This document shows, in pieces, positions 17,026 through 26,078 of a stretch of 64,000 nucleotides of DNA. The position numbers and the translations under genes were made by a program. Every line of letters begins with the position of its first letter. The stretch's first letter is position 1. The stretch is taken from positions 1 to 64,000 of the forward strand of contig CASEAQ010000003.1 in the NCBI GenBank assembly GCA_949285735.1, written 5' to 3'. The stretch comes from an uncultured Bacteroidales bacterium. Its GTDB lineage: Bacteria > Bacteroidota > Bacteroidia > Bacteroidales > Muribaculaceae. A model generated the notes under the pieces. The model searched no databases, had not been told where the DNA came from, and was given only the letters and a program-made list of their open reading frames with translations.

Positions 17026-17607
17026 TTAACTTGCCTGCATAGTGTCGGCAAGGGTGGCGATTACGCCGGGCAATGCATCATATTCGAGCTGGTGGACGCG
17101 CTGGGCAAGCGACTCGGGAGTGTCGCCGGGCATGACGGGGCAACGCCGCTGGCACAATATGGCACCGCCGTCGATTTCCTCGGTCACATAGTGTATGGTG
17201 ATTCCGCTCTCGGTGTCGCCGGCTTCGAGCACGGCGCGATGCACGTGCATTCCCCACATTCCCTTGCCGCCGTGGCGTGGCAGCAGCGAGGGGTGAATGT
17301 TGATGATGTTTCCGCCGACGGCATCAATGATTTCTTTCTTCACCACACTCAGGAATCCCGCAAGCACGATGAGGCGCGTTTCGAGCCTGTGCAGCTCATT
17401 CACGATGTCGGTGGGGTCGTTCCACTGCTCGCGCGAGAAAATGCGGCAGGGCACGCCGTAGCGGCTCATGCGCTCGATTACGCCTGCCCTGGGGTTGCCT
17501 GTGAACATGGCAGCCACTTTCACGGTATCGCTGCCGGCAAAGTGTCGGACTATGTTTTCGGCGTTGGTGCCGTTGCCCGATGCAAAGATTACGATATTAA
17601 TAGTCAT
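17026..17607 (-). CDS. purN: phosphoribosylglycinamide formyltransferase
   Basis: A 193-residue folate-dependent GAR transformylase of purine synthesis, moving a formyl group from 10-formyltetrahydrofolate to GAR. The phosphate-binding GNGTNAENI is at about 11-19 (SGNGTNAE replaces the commoner SGxGSN), the catalytic Asn-His pair lies in IINIHPSLLP (about 103-112), and the Asp of the family in EEIDGGAIL (about 141-149). The ATG at 17607 begins MTINIVIFASG; upstream in-frame codons would add 20 residues extending into the 40-base gap after the ABC exporter gene. Its place between an exporter and DUF3943 is unusual for purN. Confidence 0.95.
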   Translation of the reverse strand: MTINIVIFASGNGTNAENIVRHFAGSDTVKVAAMFTGNPRAGVIERMSRYGVPCRIFSREQWNDPTDIVNELHRLETRLIVLAGFLSVVKKEIIDAVGGNIINIHPSLLPRHGGKGMWGMHVHRAVLEAGDTESGITIHYVTEEIDGGAILCQRRCPVMPGDTPESLAQRVHQLEYDALPGVIATLADTMQAS

Positions 17608-17647
17608 ATTGGCTTTGTGGGTGTGTGGTGTTATCCATGAAAAAAAG

Positions 17648-19474
17648 TTAGAATTTCTGCATGTCAACGAGCCGCTTGTATTGCCCGTTGAGGGCTATGA
17701 GCTGGTCGTGTGTGCCGCGCTCCACAATCTCGCCTTCGTGCATCACGCAGATGAGGTCGGCGTTGCGTATCGTTGACAGGCGGTGGGCGATGACGAGTGT
17801 CGTGCGGTCTTTCATCAGGCGGTCGAGTGCTTCTTGCACAAGGTGTTCGCTCTCGGTGTCGAGTGCCGATGTCGCCTCGTCGAGAATCAATATGGGCGGA
17901 TTCTTCAATATGGCGCGGGCGATGCTGATGCGTTGGCGTTGTCCGCCCGACAGGCGGCAGCCGCGGTCGCCGATGTTGGTCTCGAAGCCGTTTTCCGACT
18001 CCATGATGAAGTCGTAGGCGTTTGCCACCCGTGCGGCTTGTTCCACTTGCTCCATTGTGGCGTTTTTCACGCCAAATGTGATATTGTTGTAGAAAGTGTC
18101 GTTGAACAATATTGCCTCTTGGTTGACGTTGCCCATGAGCGAGCGCAAGTCATACACCTTTAGCTGCCTGATGTCGATGCCGTTGATGGTAATCGACCCC
18201 TCGTTGACGTCGTAGAAGCGCGGCAACAGGTCGGCCATTGTTGACTTGCCCGACCCCGACTGCCCAACGAGGGCAACTGTTTGCCCGAATGGGATTTCGA
18301 GCGACACATTCTTTATGACCCAGTTTTGCGAATATTTGAAGAAAACGTTGTTGTAGCGAATCGATGGCTTTGCCTCGGGGAGCGGCTTGGGCGATGCAGG
18401 GTCTTTTATCGGGTTGTCGGCTTTGAGTATCTTGTCGATACGTTCCATCGAAGCCATACCGCGCTGTATCGAATAAACCGCCTTCGACAAGTCCTTGGCT
18501 GGATTGATTATCGAGTAGAAAATCACCATGTAGTAGATGAACGAGGCTGCGCTAATCGAGCTGTTGCCCGCGAGAATTAGCGTTCCGCCAAACCACAACA
18601 CGATGGCAATGGTGAGGGTTCCAAGCAGCTCGCTCATGGGGTGGGCGAGTTCATAACGGCGGTTCATGCGGTTGGAGATGCGCACAAATTTCTCGTTTTC
18701 ACGCTTGAAGCGCCCGTTCACCTTCGACTCGGCGTTGAATGCTTTCACTATGCGCAGTCCGCCCAGTGTCTCCTCTATGTTTGACAGCAACACGCCCCAT
18801 TGCGTCTGCCCTTCGAGCGAGGCACGCTTCAGGTTTTTGCCCACTTTGCCCATCAAAGCCCCTGCAATGGGTAGCAGGATGAGCACAAATATGGTGAGTT
18901 GCCAGCTCACGATAATCATCGTCACGAGGCACACGATTATCATGATGGGATTCTTGAACAGCATGTTAATCGACGAGGTGATGGAGTTTTCAACCTCGCC
19001 AACGTCAACGCTGATACGTGCCATCACGTCGCCCTTGCGTTCGGTCGAGAAGAACCCGATGGGCAACGACAATATTTTGTCGAAAATCTGTTCGCGAATG
19101 TCGCGCACGACCCCCGTGCGCATCGGTATGCTGAAGTAGGCGCTCAGGTATGCCGTGCCGGTCTTCAGCATGGTCATGAACACGAGCATTGCTGCCAGCG
19201 CAGCCAGTGCCACCGATTGCCCGTGGTTGACTATTATTTCTTGGGTGTAGTAATAGAAGTTGTTGACAGCCACGTCTTTAAAATCCCCGTTGCCCCAAGC
19301 GATGTATTCGTAGTGCTGAGGGCTGATATGGAACAGCATTTCGAGGATTGGGATTATCAGTGCAAACGAGAAAAGCGTAAGAAATGCCGACAGAATATTG
19401 AAGAAGATATTCAGTATGAGGTATTTCTTGTAAGGAGAAATATAACGTTTGGCTAATAAGAGAAAATCTTTCAT
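17648..19474 (-). CDS. ABC exporter, fused permease/ATPase (MsbA-like)
   Basis: A 608-residue half-transporter that should work as a homodimer. The membrane domain covers about 1-330 with six segments and a long loop between the first two (about 45-100); the ATPase covers about 360-600 with Walker A VGQSGSGKST (about 402-411), signature LSGGQRQRIS (about 505-514), Walker B ILILDEATSALD and the H-loop IAHRLSTI. Close in build to MsbA-type lipid flippases, but multidrug or peptide export cannot be excluded. First gene of the ABC-purN-DUF3943 operon, with a leader of about 150 bases bearing an inverted repeat. Confidence 0.92.
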   Translation of the reverse strand: MKDFLLLAKRYISPYKKYLILNIFFNILSAFLTLFSFALIIPILEMLFHISPQHYEYIAWGNGDFKDVAVNNFYYYTQEIIVNHGQSVALAALAAMLVFMTMLKTGTAYLSAYFSIPMRTGVVRDIREQIFDKILSLPIGFFSTERKGDVMARISVDVGEVENSITSSINMLFKNPIMIIVCLVTMIIVSWQLTIFVLILLPIAGALMGKVGKNLKRASLEGQTQWGVLLSNIEETLGGLRIVKAFNAESKVNGRFKRENEKFVRISNRMNRRYELAHPMSELLGTLTIAIVLWFGGTLILAGNSSISAASFIYYMVIFYSIINPAKDLSKAVYSIQRGMASMERIDKILKADNPIKDPASPKPLPEAKPSIRYNNVFFKYSQNWVIKNVSLEIPFGQTVALVGQSGSGKSTMADLLPRFYDVNEGSITINGIDIRQLKVYDLRSLMGNVNQEAILFNDTFYNNITFGVKNATMEQVEQAARVANAYDFIMESENGFETNIGDRGCRLSGGQRQRISIARAILKNPPILILDEATSALDTESEHLVQEALDRLMKDRTTLVIAHRLSTIRNADLICVMHEGEIVERGTHDQLIALNGQYKRLVDMQKF

Positions 19475-19484
19475 AGTCGCAATG

Positions 19485-19606
19485 AGAAGCTGTTTTTAAT
19501 TTGTTTATGAACAATTTTATGCAGAATGGCTGAATTGTTGTCCTTTGTTCATGATTTGCCGGAAACCGATTATAAACCATTGAACAAGAAAATCAAAACA
19601 GCTTCT
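19485..19606 (-). repeat. 12-bp inverted repeat spanning the exporter leader
   Basis: AGAAGCTGTTTT at 19485-19496 is matched exactly by its complement AAAACAGCTTCT at 19595-19606. Both arms lie in the untranslated leader of the ABC exporter operon, the inner arm ending about ten bases before the ATG. Pairing in the RNA would enclose about 98 bases and bring the ribosome start region into a stem. It could instead be a bipartite operator. Confidence 0.55.
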
Positions 19607-19634
19607 GAATATCGTTAGTTGTCAAATGATTTTG

Positions 19635-19642
19635 CAAAGATA
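19635..19642 (-). promoter_or_regulatory. -7 box for the ABC exporter operon
   Basis: The minus strand reads TATCTTTG, with TTTG 23 bases further upstream (19666-19669), slightly beyond ideal spacing. Expected transcript start is near 19628, giving a leader of about 150 bases. The 383-base gap 19475-19857 contains this promoter, the inverted repeat, and on the plus strand the A+T-rich leader of the barrel gene; I see no gene in it. Confidence 0.6.
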
Positions 19643-19857
19643 GTGTAAGGTGGGAGCATAAAAGGCAAACTTGACGGTATTTTTTGTATATTTTATGTAA
19701 TTGCACGGTGGTGTAGCGTTATGTGTCACAGCAAGGCTGCGAGATTTTGTGTTTTTAAAATTTAACTTTGGCAGCATGTTTGCATCTAAAAGACTGTAAT
19801 TGCAATGCTCGCATGGGTTGCGAACAGATGTTTTTTTAAGAGAAAAAGATTGGTTCA

Positions 19858-22797
19858 ATGAAATACTTTTGGGTAATAGCGGTTTTGCTGTCGGTCGTAG
19901 GTTTTAGTGCATCGGCGGCAATTATAAGTGGTAAACTTGTGTCGGGTACCGACCAGTCGCCTCTTGCCGGGGCTTCGGTGAGGCTTATGCGCAACAATGC
20001 CGACAGCACATTTGTTTCGGCTGTGACTGCCGGCAACGACGGGTCGTTCAGGCTTGCCGGTGTGGCTCGGGGCAAGTATATTGTGGGCTTCACGTTCCTC
20101 GGCTATGAGACAATAATGCGCAGTATTGATGTGAAGGGTGCCAACATCAATCTTGGAAAGATGGAGATGAAAGAGAGCAGTATATTGCTGCAAGAGACCA
20201 CCGTGGTGGGCGTGAAAACCGAAATCGTAGTGAAAGAAGATACTATTGAATATAACGCCGACTCATACCGCACGCAGCCCAATGCAGTGGTTGAAGACCT
20301 GCTCAAGCGGTTGCCTGGTGTGGAGGTTGACAGTGAGGGTAAAATAACTGCCAACGGCAAGGAAGTGACAAAAATCCTTGTTGACGGGGAGGAGTTTTTT
20401 TCGGATGACCCCAAGGTTGCCACAAAAAACTTGCCGGTTGACATCGTTGACAAGTTGCAGGTAATCGACCGCAAGAGCGACCTTGCGCGGCTCACAGGTG
20501 TTGACGACGGCGAAGACGAAACCGTGATTAACCTTACGGTGAAGAAGGGAATGAAGAACGGATGGTTTGGCAATTTCACTGGAGGATATGGCACCGACGA
20601 TCGTTATACGGGCAATTTCATGGTGAATTACTTCCGTGACAAGAATCAGTTTTCCATTCTTGGAAGTGCCAACAACACCAACGAAATGGGATTTACCGAC
20701 CGCGGTGCGTCGCGTTTCACTCGCTTCGGCGGTAGGAACGGCATCAGTTCGACGCAGTCGATAGGCGTAAACTTTGCTCTCGGTAGCGAAGACAAGTTGC
20801 GCATCGGTGGTGACGTGTTCTATTCCCACAGCGACCGAGACAGCCGAAACAGCAGCAATCGTCAATATCTGTTTACCGACTCCACTTCATATTACGATGA
20901 GGCTGGCTCGTCGCGCGACAAGGGGCATAACATCTCGGGAAACTTTAGGCTGAAATGGGAAATCGACTCGTTTTCGACGCTTGAATTCCGTCCGCGGTTT
21001 GCCGTCAGCCTGAGCGAATCGTCGAGCGGTGACAGCTCGCTGACGCGTGCCGGAGATGCTGCGCGCTCGCTTGTCAACCGAAGCCTTAGCAGCAAGTATA
21101 ACGACGGCACAAGCTATGAGTTCAGTGGCAGGCTCATATTCAACCACAAGTTCCGCAGCCATCCGGGGCGCAGTTACAGTGCGAGCCTTAATTACCAGTT
21201 CAGCGACGTGAAGGAAGATGGCAGTACCAATACCGACAATACTTATTACCTCGTTGAAGGTGAAGATGAGAATATCGACCAAATATACGATAACCACCAG
21301 TGGAGCAACAATGTGCAGGGTCGCCTCACGTGGACTGAGCCGCTTGGCGACGTGAAGAACGCTCGTTTCCTGACATTCTCGTATAACGGGCAATACCGTT
21401 TCAACAATGCCGACAAATATGTCTATGACCTTGTGGCGGCAACCACTGCAGCCATCACTGCCAACGGTGCGCTCATGTCGATGCTCCGCGACCCTTCGTT
21501 TAAGCGGGCTGTGATTGAGCAGTATGGCGACTTGGCGTGGACCAACCCCACGATGTTGAGGCAGATTGTGGAGGACGAGTTGCAACCCGAGCTTAATGCC
21601 GAGCAGAGCAACCGCTTCCGCAACCACTACTTCAACCAGTCGATACAGGTGGGATTCAAGCAGGTGAGGGATAACTACAATCTCGATGTGGGGGCTATGG
21701 TCAACTCGTCGATGTCGAGCAGCGAGGATTTGATAAACGCCGACCGCAACATCTCCACGCGGTGGGTGTGGAATGTGGCTCCGTATGCCCGCATACGCTT
21801 CAAGATGAACAAGTCGAGGTCGCTCGCGCTCGATTACCGTGCGCGCTCCACGCAGCCGTCGTTGACGCAGTTGCAGCCTGTGGCAGATGTTTCCAACCCG
21901 TTGCGCATTGTTGTGGGTAATCCCGACTTGGCTCCTACTTTCACTCAGCGCGTGAATGTGAGATACAGCGACTTCAACCAGGAGAAGCAGCGCAGCATCA
22001 TGGCGATGCTCAATGTGCAGTTTGCCACCAACAGCATCATCTCGACCACCGACTACGACTCGCAGACGGGCGGACAGGTGACGACCTATGAGAATGTTAA
22101 TGGCGTGTGGAGTGCCAATTTGATGGGAATGGCAAGTATGCCATTCCGCAACAAGAGTTGGTATTTTTCGTCGATGGCTGCCGTTCGATACTCCAACACC
22201 GTGGGCTACAACAATGGGCAGTATAACCGCAGCGGCTCGTTCTCGGTGAACTTGTCGCCGGGCATACGCTTCAACACCGATGTCGTGCAACTTGAGTTGC
22301 GCCCTAACTACAACGTGCAAATCACCCACAACACCGTGCAGTCGCAGAACGACCGCACCATTCACAGCTACGGCGGAATGTTCAACGGGGCTTATTACAC
22401 TCCGTTTGGGTTGTCGATTAACACCGACCTTTCTTATAGCGGCACTCAGGGCTATAGCGAGGGCTACGACAGCGACCAATGGCTGTGGAATGCGTCGATT
22501 TCCTACCAGTTCCTGAAAAACAAGGCGGCTACAATTACAGCCAAGGTATATGACTTGTTGCACCAGAAGCAGAACATAAGCCGAACCATAAATGCCAGCT
22601 ACATCGAGGATAGCGAGTATAACGCAATCACTCGTTATGCCATGTTCACGTTCACCTACCGTTTCACGACATTCGGTAAAAACGGCAGCGGCGATGAGCC
22701 ACCCATCGACTACGATGGCAGTGGACCTGGCAGGCATCGTGGACGCATGATGGGCCCGCCTCCGGGCGGAATGCGCCACGGCGGCAGAATGATGTAG
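19858..22797 (+). CDS. outer-membrane beta-barrel protein, TonB-receptor-like (OMP_b-brl_3)
   Basis: A 979-residue outer-membrane protein: signal peptide (1-20), carboxypeptidase regulatory-like beta domain (about 22-110), plug-like region (about 125-235, with VVEDLLKRLPGVEVD and ILVDGEEFF), then a large beta-barrel to about 945. This matches the outer membrane beta-barrel family seen beside TonB receptors; I see no obvious SusD partner, so it may not be a standard polysaccharide importer. After the last strand (MFTFTYRFTTF) there is an unusual tail of about 40 residues rich in Gly, Pro, Met, Arg and His, whereas barrels normally end at the final aromatic residue. Ligand unknown. A hairpin terminator follows. 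Confidence 0.88.
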   Translation: MKYFWVIAVLLSVVGFSASAAIISGKLVSGTDQSPLAGASVRLMRNNADSTFVSAVTAGNDGSFRLAGVARGKYIVGFTFLGYETIMRSIDVKGANINLGKMEMKESSILLQETTVVGVKTEIVVKEDTIEYNADSYRTQPNAVVEDLLKRLPGVEVDSEGKITANGKEVTKILVDGEEFFSDDPKVATKNLPVDIVDKLQVIDRKSDLARLTGVDDGEDETVINLTVKKGMKNGWFGNFTGGYGTDDRYTGNFMVNYFRDKNQFSILGSANNTNEMGFTDRGASRFTRFGGRNGISSTQSIGVNFALGSEDKLRIGGDVFYSHSDRDSRNSSNRQYLFTDSTSYYDEAGSSRDKGHNISGNFRLKWEIDSFSTLEFRPRFAVSLSESSSGDSSLTRAGDAARSLVNRSLSSKYNDGTSYEFSGRLIFNHKFRSHPGRSYSASLNYQFSDVKEDGSTNTDNTYYLVEGEDENIDQIYDNHQWSNNVQGRLTWTEPLGDVKNARFLTFSYNGQYRFNNADKYVYDLVAATTAAITANGALMSMLRDPSFKRAVIEQYGDLAWTNPTMLRQIVEDELQPELNAEQSNRFRNHYFNQSIQVGFKQVRDNYNLDVGAMVNSSMSSSEDLINADRNISTRWVWNVAPYARIRFKMNKSRSLALDYRARSTQPSLTQLQPVADVSNPLRIVVGNPDLAPTFTQRVNVRYSDFNQEKQRSIMAMLNVQFATNSIISTTDYDSQTGGQVTTYENVNGVWSANLMGMASMPFRNKSWYFSSMAAVRYSNTVGYNNGQYNRSGSFSVNLSPGIRFNTDVVQLELRPNYNVQITHNTVQSQNDRTIHSYGGMFNGAYYTPFGLSINTDLSYSGTQGYSEGYDSDQWLWNASISYQFLKNKAATITAKVYDLLHQKQNISRTINASYIEDSEYNAITRYAMFTFTYRFTTFGKNGSGDEPPIDYDGSGPGRHRGRMMGPPPGGMRHGGRMM

Positions 22798-22830
22798 AGC
22801 CGAAGTCTCTCCGATGGAAAAGTAACGAGG

Positions 22831-22866
22831 CAGGGAACGTGCAATTCGGGCGTTCCCTGTTTTTTA
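22831..22866 (+). terminator. rho-independent terminator after the barrel gene
   Basis: CAGGGAACG (22831-22839) pairs with CGTTCCCTG (22851-22859), followed by seven T residues. The T-run overlaps the last codons of the convergent ATPase gene. Confidence 0.9.
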
Positions 22867-24267
22867 TTGCCCTGTGGTCGGGTGTAGCATTGCTATGACA
22901 TCTTCGGGATAGAAAATGCGGCAATCGCAATCGTCTTGCGGCTTTTCACGCAGGAACAAGGCGAGGTGTATGTGCTCAACTTCCTTGGCGAATGGCAGCA
23001 ACGATGCCTTTTGGGCGAGATTTGCTAATAGGCGAGATGCACATTCTGGGGAGGTCCATTTGCATTCGCCAACGAACAGGTGCTTTTTGTCGATTGACAT
23101 AGCCACCACGTCCAACTCCAGTTGTCTGCCAGTTTTAGCGGTTTTGTCGTAAACAGTTCCCCACCATCGAGATGCCAGCCCGTAGGTTATGCCATCAACG
23201 TTTTGCCCGCTTATTGCTCGTCGGCAGAATTTCTCCCAGTGGTTTCCAACATAGCTGTTTATGTCGGTCGAAATAATGTTCCACACGGCATCTTCCCGCC
23301 CCAAGCCTATGAGTGACAAGTTGGGTGCGATGAAACGGTAATAAGCGTCCATGAACTCGTCTTTGATGCGGTAAATCGAACGTTTGCTGTTTTTGGGGTC
23401 TTCGCCAAATGGCATTTCGCGTTCGATAAATCCCATTTCGATAAGTCGGCGTAACGGTGCTGTGAGTTCCGATGCGTTTTTGTCGAGCCTTCCGGCAATT
23501 TCCGACAGGCGGTTGGTTCCGCTGCCTATAGTTGAAAGCAGTGTGCGGCTAAGTGTCAAGTCGCGCAGTTCGTCGCGCAGCAATCGGCTTGGCTCGTCGG
23601 CGAGAGTTCCATCGGGGGTGAGCAGCAGGTGGCGCAAGGCGTTTTCAAGCGACCCCTCGCCCGATAGTAGTTTCCAATACCGTGGCACACCGCCCCAAAA
23701 GGCATAGTTGGTTATGGTGTCTTTAGCCGAAAGCCCGGTTATTGCCTCCTGCAAGAATGGCAGCGCGATTGGCTGGAGCTTGATGATGCAGTTGGCTCGC
23801 CCATACAGTGGGGATTTGTCGTTAAGCACGTCGGAGTACATCGATTGTTGCGATGAGCCACACAGTATGAGGTTGAAACGTGGTGAGGCTGTATCCCAAA
23901 ATTGCTGTATTACCGATGGCAGGGCGTTGAAACTTTTCACCAAATAGGGGAACTCATCGAGGCAAATGGTTATTTTTTCGGTTACACGGTAATTCAATGT
24001 TTCGAGCAGTGACGACCAGTCGCTGTAGGTGACACGGTCGAAACCTTTGACAACTGTTGAAATGGCTTTAGCCACGAGGCGTAACTGGTTGGCTGTCTGC
24101 GTTTCATCGGCTTGGAAATACACGTCTTTCCCAGGAACAAGCACTTTCTGTATAAGTGTTGACTTGCCGATTCTTCGCCGTCCATAAACTACAATCAGTT
24201 GGCTTTCGTCGGCTTGCGTGACTCTTGTCAAACGCTCGATTTCGTTTTTGCGATCTACAAACTTCAT
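22864..24267 (-). CDS. ATP-binding protein, ATPase_2/DUF234 type
   Basis: A 467-residue cytoplasmic protein. N-terminal STAND-like ATPase: Walker A GRRRIGKS (29-36), Walker B TICLDEFPYL (100-109). A winged-helix segment lies near 235-300, and the C-terminal DUF234 region shows a PD-(D/E)xK-like nuclease motif: ELDVVAMS (about 383-390) then GECKW (about 400-404). The family is often called archaeal ATPase and is common in Bacteroidetes, Treponema and archaea. Cellular role is unknown; it has been speculated to act on nucleic acids or in mobile elements. The ATG at 24267 (MKFVDRKNEI) matches the family start. Codon pattern is less G+C-rich than the neighbours, suggesting transfer. Confidence 0.85.
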   Translation of the reverse strand: MKFVDRKNEIERLTRVTQADESQLIVVYGRRRIGKSTLIQKVLVPGKDVYFQADETQTANQLRLVAKAISTVVKGFDRVTYSDWSSLLETLNYRVTEKITICLDEFPYLVKSFNALPSVIQQFWDTASPRFNLILCGSSQQSMYSDVLNDKSPLYGRANCIIKLQPIALPFLQEAITGLSAKDTITNYAFWGGVPRYWKLLSGEGSLENALRHLLLTPDGTLADEPSRLLRDELRDLTLSRTLLSTIGSGTNRLSEIAGRLDKNASELTAPLRRLIEMGFIEREMPFGEDPKNSKRSIYRIKDEFMDAYYRFIAPNLSLIGLGREDAVWNIISTDINSYVGNHWEKFCRRAISGQNVDGITYGLASRWWGTVYDKTAKTGRQLELDVVAMSIDKKHLFVGECKWTSPECASRLLANLAQKASLLPFAKEVEHIHLALFLREKPQDDCDCRIFYPEDVIAMLHPTTGQ

Positions 24268-24291
24268 GGCTTTGGGAATAATTGATGAGTA

Positions 24292-24299
24292 CAAAAATA
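24292..24299 (-). promoter_or_regulatory. -7 box for the DUF234 ATPase gene
   Basis: The minus strand reads TATTTTTG, about 25 bases before the ATG at 24267. No -33 TTTG at ideal spacing. The remaining gap to amtB is A+T-rich. Confidence 0.5.
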
Positions 24300-24479
24300 A
24301 TGTTTCTACTCCATATTTTCAAGAAAATGCCCGTATTCTTCTCTGCCAATGTGCAATAGAGGGGATAGCTCGGTGCAATGGGCATTCGGGCAACTTTGCT
24401 TTCTTATAGACAGGGATTGCGTGTTTTGTATGTAATTATGCTATTATTTTGAATTAATTATAAAATTATTGCTATGAAA

Positions 24480-24511
24480 TTTGCGTGTTTAAAAACAAAT
24501 AGATAGTTTTG
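24480..24511 (+). promoter_or_regulatory. ammonium transporter promoter
   Basis: TTTG (24480-24483) and TAGTTTTG (24504-24511) are spaced by 20 bases, an ideal Bacteroidetes promoter. Transcription would begin near 24518, about 36 bases before the ATG. Confidence 0.75.
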
Positions 24512-24553
24512 TGGCGAAAAAGATTGCAAAAAGTTTATTTAAAGTGGAATAAA

Positions 24554-25987
24554 ATGGAAAAGGTTAAGAAAAGATGGCTGATACTGTTTTGCATTGTTTG
24601 TTTTATCAGTGTTTTAGGTTTATTTGTTTCTGGTTCGACTGCCGATTTTGATTTGCCCGACCTCTCTGCGCAGCAATATGCCAATATTGCATGGATGATT
24701 ACAGCCACGATATTCGTGTTGATGATGACTCCAGGACTTGCATTCTTTTATGGCGGCATGGTGAGGGCAAAGAATGTGATTAGCACCATGTTGCAAAGTT
24801 TCATCGTAATGGGCGTGGTCAGTGTCGTTTGGGTGGTGTTTGGTTTCGGGTTGTCGTTTGGTGATGATATTTGTGGCTTGATTGGCAATCCCGCCGATTT
24901 CTTTATGCTGAAAGGGGTAGGTGCCGAAAACCTGTATCCTGCCGGCAGCGGTTTCGACCTCACGCAAGAAGACCTCGCCATCACCACTATACCGCTTGCG
25001 TTGTTTGCACTGTTCCAAATGAAGTTTGCCATTATTACGCCATCGCTCATCACGGGGTCGTTTGCCGAGAGGGTGAAATTTTCGGGCTACCTGGTATTCA
25101 TGATTCTGTGGGTGATTATAGTGTATTGCCCGTTGGCTCACTGGACGTGGCATCCCGAGGGGATTTTTGCCAAGATGCACGTGCACGACTTTGCCGGTGG
25201 CATAGTGGTTCATGCCGCGTCGGGCGTGGCGGCTCTCGCCGGGGCTTTGTTCCTTGGCAAGCGCACGAGCGAAGAGGGCAAGGCGGCAAACATACCTTTT
25301 GTCTTGCTTGGGGCGGCATTGTTGTGGCTCGGGTGGTTTGGCTTCAATGGAGGTTCTTCGCTGGCTGCCGACGGGGTGGCAATTGCGGCATTCCTTAACA
25401 CCAACACGGCTGCAGCCACGGCTATGGTTACGTGGGTATTCCTCGATTGCCTGCTTGGTCGCCGCCCGTCGGCTATGGGTGCGGCAATTGGCGCGGTTGT
25501 CGGGCTTGTTGCCATCACGCCGAGTGCCGGCTGGGTGACTGTGGGGCAAAGCATCTTCATCTCGTTTGTCACCACGCTCATTTGCAACTTTGCGGTGACT
25601 TACAAGGCAAAGAAGCATCTTTTTGACGATGCGCTCGACGTGTTCCCGACACACGGACTTGGTGGAATTGTGGGCACGATATTGACAGGTGTGTTCACAT
25701 ATACCTACTTTTTCCCCGACGGGAACGAAGAAATATCACACACTCAATTCTTTGTCAATCATGTGTTGGCTGTGGCAATAGTTTTTGGTTATACTTTTGT
25801 CATGAGTTACGGGCTTTACTGGTTGACCAACAAGATGGTGCGTATGCGTGTGTCGCGCAAGAGCGAACGCATCGGGCTCGACCGCTCGCAGCACAACGAG
25901 GAGTATGGTGGTGAGGTGGCAAACACCGAGATAGCCGAGGAGATTCCTACCGAAGCCGAGTGGATTAAATCGGTGTCGGAAAATTAG
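24554..25987 (+). CDS. amtB: ammonium transporter
   Basis: A 477-residue Amt/Rh channel. After an N-terminal hydrophobic segment (about 10-25), the core begins with ANIAWMITATIFVLMMTPGLAFFYGGMVRAKN (split here: MMTPGLAFFYGG is the family hallmark, about 60-71). The pore histidine motifs appear as DFAGGIVVHAASGVAAL (about 208-224) and FPTHGLGGIVGTIL (about 364-377). Eleven membrane segments are expected. A PII gene (glnK), the usual partner, is not adjacent. The C-terminal tail of about 50 residues is acidic. The ATG at 24554 is in step with the promoter. Confidence 0.95.
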   Translation: MEKVKKRWLILFCIVCFISVLGLFVSGSTADFDLPDLSAQQYANIAWMITATIFVLMMTPGLAFFYGGMVRAKNVISTMLQSFIVMGVVSVVWVVFGFGLSFGDDICGLIGNPADFFMLKGVGAENLYPAGSGFDLTQEDLAITTIPLALFALFQMKFAIITPSLITGSFAERVKFSGYLVFMILWVIIVYCPLAHWTWHPEGIFAKMHVHDFAGGIVVHAASGVAALAGALFLGKRTSEEGKAANIPFVLLGAALLWLGWFGFNGGSSLAADGVAIAAFLNTNTAAATAMVTWVFLDCLLGRRPSAMGAAIGAVVGLVAITPSAGWVTVGQSIFISFVTTLICNFAVTYKAKKHLFDDALDVFPTHGLGGIVGTILTGVFTYTYFFPDGNEEISHTQFFVNHVLAVAIVFGYTFVMSYGLYWLTNKMVRMRVSRKSERIGLDRSQHNEEYGGEVANTEIAEEIPTEAEWIKSVSEN

Positions 25988-26019
25988 CGTATCGCTCCAT
26001 GTTGGCATAAAAAAGGTAC

Positions 26020-26063
26020 TTTGCCAAGATTGCAGGGGCTATCGGTCGCGCAATCTTGGCAAA
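26020..26063. terminator. convergent-gene hairpin, likely bidirectional terminator
   Basis: TTTGCCAAGATTGC (26020-26033) is matched perfectly over 14 bases by GCAATCTTGGCAAA (26050-26063). It lies between two convergent genes. On the minus strand six T residues follow after a six-base spacer; on the plus strand no long T-run is seen. Confidence 0.65.
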
Positions 26064-26078
26064 ATGTGTGTGTTGGGG

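Noticed and set aside
20887-22779. A 630-codon open frame on the minus strand
   Set aside because: It is fully antisense to the outer-membrane barrel gene, has no domain I recognise, and is explained by the codon bias of the real gene.
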